64,000 nucleotides of DNA from Laspinema palackyanum D2c (GTDB taxonomy: Bacteria; Cyanobacteriota; Cyanobacteriia; Cyanobacteriales; Laspinemataceae): contig NZ_JAMXFD010000003.1 of assembly GCF_025370875.1 (NCBI RefSeq), forward strand, positions 286,069 to 350,068, given 5' to 3'. Made by a program: the position numbers and the translations under genes. Numbering within the stretch: position 1 is the first letter of the stretch; every line of letters begins with the position of its first letter. Shown one piece after another: positions 63,655-64,000 of this stretch. Below the pieces are notes generated by a model, which was not told the origin of the DNA, searched no databases, and worked only from the letters and a program-made list of their open reading frames with translations.

Positions 63655-63952
63655 TAATTTATGCGAAGATTGCTTTTATTCATTCAATTAAAAATTAAAT
63701 TAATTCCAAAACAATCATCCCAATGCAAGAGATTTTCATCAAAATTATCCAACAGGTAAAGGGGAAACATCCCATCCTGCCGTGAACAGGAGGTTCAACG
63801 CCCTTGACACCCGAGAGTTTTCCCCCCGTCAATCCAGGCTCGAAAGAAGACCGCAATATGTTAAACTAGGCGGGTCTGACGCTGGACCAATCCCTTGCAG
63901 GGACACAACTACAACTGATTTCCTAGTCACATTCGAGAGTAACCATAAATTC

Positions 63953-64000
63953 ATGTTTGACGCGCTTGCTGAACGCTTAGAAGGAGCCTGGAAGAAACTT
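63953..64000 (+). CDS. ffh: Signal recognition particle protein Ffh, partial
   Basis: Only the first 16 codons are in the window: MFDALAERLEGAWKKL. This is the typical start of bacterial Ffh, the GTPase that binds 4.5S RNA and brings nascent membrane proteins to FtsY. The reading frame runs off the right edge. No strong ribosome site is visible before the ATG. Confidence 0.85.
   Translation, partial: MFDALAERLEGAWKKL

Overview
This window looks like chromosome from a filamentous, non-heterocystous (Oscillatoriales-type) cyanobacterium. The evidence is a very high density of the HIP1 octamer GCGATCGC in genes and in a terminator stem, a cyanobacterial/plastid-type ndhB, a high-light-inducible (Hlip) gene, a Psb32/TPM protein, a DUF1823 protein, the ftsQ-ftsZ pair with the cyanobacterial FtsZ C-terminal peptide, and an expansion of Uma2, WD40, STAND-ATPase and giant hybrid kinase genes. 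The genus cannot be fixed from sequence reading alone. No tRNA, rRNA, CRISPR array or intact insertion sequence was seen.

Region 1-4640 is accessory: a DUF433 protein, an orphan antitoxin-like gene, a membrane NACHT NTPase with an AT-rich membrane segment, a short membrane protein that resembles a fragment, and a VapBC-like toxin-antitoxin pair. Region 5390-22300 is mostly housekeeping: panB, a CPBP protease, a two-domain histidine phosphatase, a dihydroorotase-like protein that lacks most metal ligands, dihydrolipoyl dehydrogenase (lpdA), an Rpn-like protein, a large secreted protein of unknown function, a YggT protein, ndhB and topA.

Region 22400-33500 is rich in signalling and nuclease-like genes: three Uma2 proteins, an 1805-residue Ser/Thr kinase-AAA-GAF-histidine kinase, a MASE1 histidine kinase and an acetyltransferase. 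Region 33690-46970 carries ald, the short Hlip gene (with a good sigma-70 promoter and an HLR1-like site), a metal-type MerR regulator, two WD40 proteins, a DHH phosphoesterase, an SDR oxidoreductase, a DUF4212/SSS symporter pair, psb32 and DUF1823.

Region 47170-54860 holds the most interesting candidate system: a 460-residue P-loop ATPase and a 1717-residue STAND ATPase with 14 WD40 repeats, on the same strand and separated by 1.15 kb. Region 55660-64000 returns to core functions (ftsQ, ftsZ, thiD, and the first 16 codons of ffh at the right edge), with a DUF262/DUF1524 restriction-like protein and a VIT-VWA protein between them.

Intergenic DNA carries several dispersed or tandem palindromic repeat families: an AGAAACCGGGTTTCT inverted pair (at least four copies), a GTAGAGGCGATTCGCGAATCGCC palindrome (at least five copies), a four-hairpin composite at 11416-11541, a 114-bp tandem duplication near 8 kb, and an 88-bp tandem array near 63.5 kb that shows a compensatory stem change.
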